Source: an uncultured Lachnospiraceae bacterium (lineage in GTDB: Bacteria; Bacillota; Clostridia; Lachnospirales; Lachnospiraceae). From it: a stretch of 64,000 bases of DNA. This document shows, in pieces, positions 60,667 to 64,000 of this stretch (position 1 is the stretch's first letter; every line of letters begins with the position of its first letter). The notes under the pieces were generated by a model that was given only the letters and a program-made list of their open reading frames with translations, searched no databases and was not told the DNA's origin. Location of the stretch: assembly GCA_947650005.1 (NCBI GenBank), contig CANSTU010000003.1:27049-91048 (forward strand), written 5' to 3'. A program made the translations under genes and the position numbers.

Positions 60667-61464
60667 TCACGGTTCATTTTTACAGGATTGGCAGCCGTCC
60701 AACGGATCAGTCCCATTACGGAACCGGACCGGAGAAACCCCATAATACTTTTTAAACACCTTATAAAAATAGGTCTCATCCTCATATCCCACCTTCCATG
60801 CAATCTCACCGGTGGAAAACAGGGTCGTCCGTACCAGCTCGGCCGCATGCTCCATCCGCAGCTTCGTCAGATATTGGGAAAAGGTCATTCCCACATTCTT
60901 TACAAAAAGGCTGCTGCAGTAATTGGGTGAAAAAGCGTACGCATTTGCAAGATCCCTGATTAAAAGCTTCTCCATATAATGATTTTTAATATACACCAAA
61001 AGGTTCTGAAATGCCATCTCCTCATCCGTCTTTTCTCCCGCAATGCACTCCTGTTCTCGAAAACCTCCTTGGCAGGTTCCCTTTTCCTTCTCTTGCAGTT
61101 TTGCCGCGAGCTGTTTCAACAGATTTTCCGCTGCATCCCGGCCAATGGGTTTCACACAGTAATCGAATACGCCATATCGGAATGCCTCTTTCGCATAATG
61201 AAATTCCTGATAGGCGCTTACAATCACCGCTTCCCCTACGTATCCGTCTTCCCGTAAATGCCGGAGCAGTTCCAGGCCAGAGCAGTTCGGAAGCTGGATA
61301 TCCGTGATGAGCACATCAGGATGTGTCTTTTGGATTACATTGACGGCCATGACTGCTGAGGATGCCGTTCCGGCAACCTCAAACCACAGATCAGTTCTTG
61401 AAAATATTTTTTTCAGGTAAACCAATGCCCAGCTCTCATCATCCACCAAAACGATCTTATACAT
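60667..61464 (-). CDS. AraC-family response regulator, YesN type
   Basis: MYKIVLVDDESWALVYLKKIF receiver plus C-terminal AraC HTH (FSQYLTKLRMEHAAELVRTT...YEDETYFYKVFKKYYGVSPVRFR). Confidence 0.93.
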   Translation of the reverse strand: MYKIVLVDDESWALVYLKKIFSRTDLWFEVAGTASSAVMAVNVIQKTHPDVLITDIQLPNCSGLELLRHLREDGYVGEAVIVSAYQEFHYAKEAFRYGVFDYCVKPIGRDAAENLLKQLAAKLQEKEKGTCQGGFREQECIAGEKTDEEMAFQNLLVYIKNHYMEKLLIRDLANAYAFSPNYCSSLFVKNVGMTFSQYLTKLRMEHAAELVRTTLFSTGEIAWKVGYEDETYFYKVFKKYYGVSPVRFRNGTDPLDGCQSCKNEP

Positions 61465-61659
61465 AACCATCCCCCTGCATGTCATAGGCATCCTATAGAA
61501 TATCTTAGGCCCACGCTTTTCCCTTACATTGCCAATCCATTATCTCATGCTTTTTTGCAGCCCATATATTATCTTTTATTTATAACCATATAGGAAAAAT
61601 TTAACGCTTCCCAACACATTGCTACTTTCATTAAAATAACTTATAATAAAAAATCATAA

Positions 61660-61710
61660 TTCTAAAGTTATCACAAAGAAATGCAAGCACTTTTTGTGAT
61701 AACTTTAGAA
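61660..61710. promoter_or_regulatory. 18-bp perfect inverted repeat in a divergent intergenic region, putative operator
   Basis: ttctaaagttatcacaaa - 15 nt - tttgtgataactttagaa. Confidence 0.8.
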
Positions 61711-61768
61711 CTATGGCAATAGGTTGTCTTTTATTCTGCATTGAACCAATTCCGGGGAGGGTAAACCT

Positions 61769-62707
61769 ATGACGGACCGAGAACTGCTTTATGTAAAGAC
61801 GGTCATGGAAGAGCACAGCCTAAATAAGGCCTCTCAAAAACTGTTCATTTCTCAACCGGCCCTTTCCCAGGCAATTCAGCGTATTGAAGTGACCATTGGA
61901 ACCCCTTTGTTTTATAGGACGCCCACGGGCCTAATTCCGACCGAAGCCGGGAAAAAATACTATCAGATGGCCCAAGAAATCCTTCGTTCTTACCGTTGCT
62001 TTATCCATGAACTGACTACCCCCCCCCACCAGGATGAGGGAGCTTTTCTGTTCGCAACGACCACCTCTCTAGCCGCATCCATTTTTTATTCCCTCTATCC
62101 TTCTTTCCTGAACAGCTATCCTGGTATTAAGGCCACCATCCACGAAGGGCCCCATTACCAAATGCTCGATATCCTCCGAGAGGGATACGTCAATATGGTC
62201 ATCCTATATTCCAGCGTTGCTTCACGCCTTGCGGAATTCCAATATCATCTCCTTGTAAAGGATTCCATCATTGTGGTGGCCAACCCTGAAATGCTCTCTT
62301 TTCACAGCGCCCACCACGCGCCCGGCTATCGATATCCTGTCATCGATCCGATGGAATTGTCTGAACATCCCTATATTAAAAATTCCAGCATAAATCCAAC
62401 GGCAGAATTTATCGACTCGGCCCTTTCCCAAAATGGCCTTAACCTGGAAGACAACATCTATCTGCAAATCGGACGTACCTGTACCGTTGTCCAGCTGGCT
62501 TCTGCCACTGTTGGCTTCGGATTCAGCCCTTCCCTGCAGATCAGCAGCCAGGTGCCAGAAAAATGCAAGTTTATGCTCCCTCACGGTTTCTTTCCGCCCT
62601 ACAATTTGTATGCGCTGCTTCCTGCCGGCAATACGTGGAACGCTTCGGAGCGCATATTCATAGACTACGTCAGGGAATCCCTGAAGGATTCCGTACTATT
62701 TGGATAG
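61769..62707 (+). CDS. LysR family transcriptional regulator
   Basis: MTDRELLYVKTVMEEHSLNKASQKLFISQPALSQAIQRIEVTIGTPLFYRTPTGLIPTEAG. Confidence 0.95.
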   Translation: MTDRELLYVKTVMEEHSLNKASQKLFISQPALSQAIQRIEVTIGTPLFYRTPTGLIPTEAGKKYYQMAQEILRSYRCFIHELTTPPHQDEGAFLFATTTSLAASIFYSLYPSFLNSYPGIKATIHEGPHYQMLDILREGYVNMVILYSSVASRLAEFQYHLLVKDSIIVVANPEMLSFHSAHHAPGYRYPVIDPMELSEHPYIKNSSINPTAEFIDSALSQNGLNLEDNIYLQIGRTCTVVQLASATVGFGFSPSLQISSQVPEKCKFMLPHGFFPPYNLYALLPAGNTWNASERIFIDYVRESLKDSVLFG

Positions 62708-62742
62708 ACTGTGGTTGCTTATCATGGAATTATCCAAAAGAC

Positions 62743-62782
62743 AAAAAAACCGTGCATCCGATCCCACCCATGCACGGTTTTT
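62743..62782. terminator. Bidirectional terminator
   Basis: aaaaaaaccgtgcat...atgcacggttttt. Confidence 0.88.
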
Positions 62783-62802
62783 GCTGCCTGACAGTCTCCA
62801 TC

Positions 62803-63720
62803 TTATATTTTCGTCAAATAATTTCCAACCACCCGTACCCCTTCATTGATCATTACAAAGGCATGGGGATCGTGCTTATGCACAATGCTTTTGAGCTGGC
62901 CCAGCTCGTACTTAGAGACCAGGACGAACAGTACCTGAACCTGTTCATCGGTAAAGGCTCCCACGGCCTCCCATCTGGTCACTCCCCTCGTCATACTGCT
63001 GCAGATCTCCTTTTCCATTTCCTCATTCCTGGTCTTGGTGATCACCCGCACCTCCACATTTATCGTCTGAGAGTGCATCTTATCAATGGCAAAAGAACTT
63101 ACTGAAGCATAGATCAGCGAATAGATCACCGTGGGGATATCGAACAGGAACAGACAGATCCCGTACAGGATCATATTGGTAAACATATTCACCCTACCCA
63201 CCTTGAAATCCCCGCGCCATTTAACCAGCATCATCCCGACAATGTCCATTCCGCCCAGACATCCCCCGTTTTTCAGAGCCAGCCCCATCCCCGCGCCGCA
63301 GATAATACCTCCGATTACGCAGACCGCCAAGGTGTCTTCCGGCAGGATGGGTTGGGCAGGTATGGGAATCACTGACAGGAGTACAGTTACCGCCGTGACG
63401 CACATCACCGTCTTAGCAAAAAACCTCCTTCCTATCTGCCGCATGGACAGCAACAAAATGGGCACATTGATCAGATAGTAGACCAGGCCCGCAATATCGA
63501 AATTATGGATCGGCAGATGCATATACTGTACCAGAACCGTCCTAATCACCTGGGAAAATCCCATCACGCCGCCGCTGTACAGGGAAACCGGGACAATAAA
63601 TAGATTAATCCCCAAAGAGTAGATCACCGCTCCCACCAGTGCTCCAACAAAACGGTCGATCTGATACCATTTCCATTTCCGCTCCACATCGTCTAAAAGT
63701 TTCTGCGCTGCGTTTTCCAT
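62803..63720 (-). CDS. YitT family membrane protein (DUF161/DUF2179)
   Basis: VGALVGAVIYSLGINLFIVPVSLYSGGVMGFSQVI; GMGLALKNGGCLGGMDIVGM; C-terminal DUF2179-like. Confidence 0.92.
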   Translation of the reverse strand: MENAAQKLLDDVERKWKWYQIDRFVGALVGAVIYSLGINLFIVPVSLYSGGVMGFSQVIRTVLVQYMHLPIHNFDIAGLVYYLINVPILLLSMRQIGRRFFAKTVMCVTAVTVLLSVIPIPAQPILPEDTLAVCVIGGIICGAGMGLALKNGGCLGGMDIVGMMLVKWRGDFKVGRVNMFTNMILYGICLFLFDIPTVIYSLIYASVSSFAIDKMHSQTINVEVRVITKTRNEEMEKEICSSMTRGVTRWEAVGAFTDEQVQVLFVLVSKYELGQLKSIVHKHDPHAFVMINEGVRVVGNYLTKI

Positions 63721-63800
63721 TTTTAGCTCCCATCTGCGCGCTTTAGCGCGTATACAAATCAGAGGAATTCCATCTGTGCGCCTTAGTATGCATACAAATT
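63721..63800 (-). repeat. Stem-loop/SD element with a degenerate upstream copy
   Basis: CTCTGATTTGTATAC-GCGCTAAAGCGCGC-AGATGGGAGCTAAAA-ATG; further upstream AATTTGTATGCATACTAAGGCGCACAGATGGAA. Confidence 0.7.
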
Positions 63801-64000
63801 AAGGGGATTCCGTCTGTGAAGCAACCTGTTTCTGCTTCTTTACTCCTATCATATCCAAAAGCAGCCCAAAAATCAACTGTACTTTGACGGCCGCCATCAG
63901 GCCAACAGATTTGAAACCGATGCGCCCGCCCTGCCAGGATTGTGCCAGGAGAGAAGCGGCCTAGGGACAGGAAGTGGCGGCGCACCATATTTCCGCCCGC

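Noticed and set aside
63743-63988. Minus ORF 63743..63988 at the right edge
   Set aside because: Contains repeat-like DNA; no SD or homology seen.
1-64000. CRISPR array, tRNA/rRNA, prophage or intact IS element
   Set aside because: No regularly spaced direct repeats, no tRNA/rRNA-like sequence and no transposase or integrase ORF noticed on reading both strands.

Overview
This 64 kb window looks like a Clostridia/Lachnospiraceae-type chromosome, judged from gene content and order. I saw no rRNA, tRNA, CRISPR array or intact transposase. Left to right it contains: a truncated UbiD decarboxylase; a complete oligopeptide ABC transporter; LysR, hydrolase, ferredoxin and flavoprotein genes; a frameshifted DUF4038-type glycosidase; tcdA, bcp, an HPr-like gene and a MATE gene; an Amt-PII fusion; GH2; a LacI/CUT1/GH42/GH31 sugar locus; fba; a lipid kinase; a crh-whiA-rapZ-murB-ROK kinase-hprK-uvrC-ftsH block; pyrG; a DUF1846 gene; and a large minus-strand operon (two-component system, ABC transporter, serine hydrolase, citDEF, second serine hydrolase) with a divergent LysR. 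The strongest leads are: (1) a recurring cassette of a covarying GC-rich stem-loop followed by AGA[G/T]GGGAG, sitting 4-6 nt before start codons and sometimes arranged as stem/SD - second hairpin - stem/SD in intercistronic gaps; (2) a citDEF set whose CitD has Arg instead of the prosthetic-group Ser, with no citC/citX/citG in the window, and with CitD translationally coupled to a beta-lactamase-fold serine hydrolase; (3) a 9-nt poly-G tract just after the lipobox of a solute-binding lipoprotein that puts the gene out of frame, with an in-frame G9 at a similar place in another solute-binding lipoprotein; and (4) several very long (90-250 bp) intergenic foldback palindromes, two of which share a core motif.
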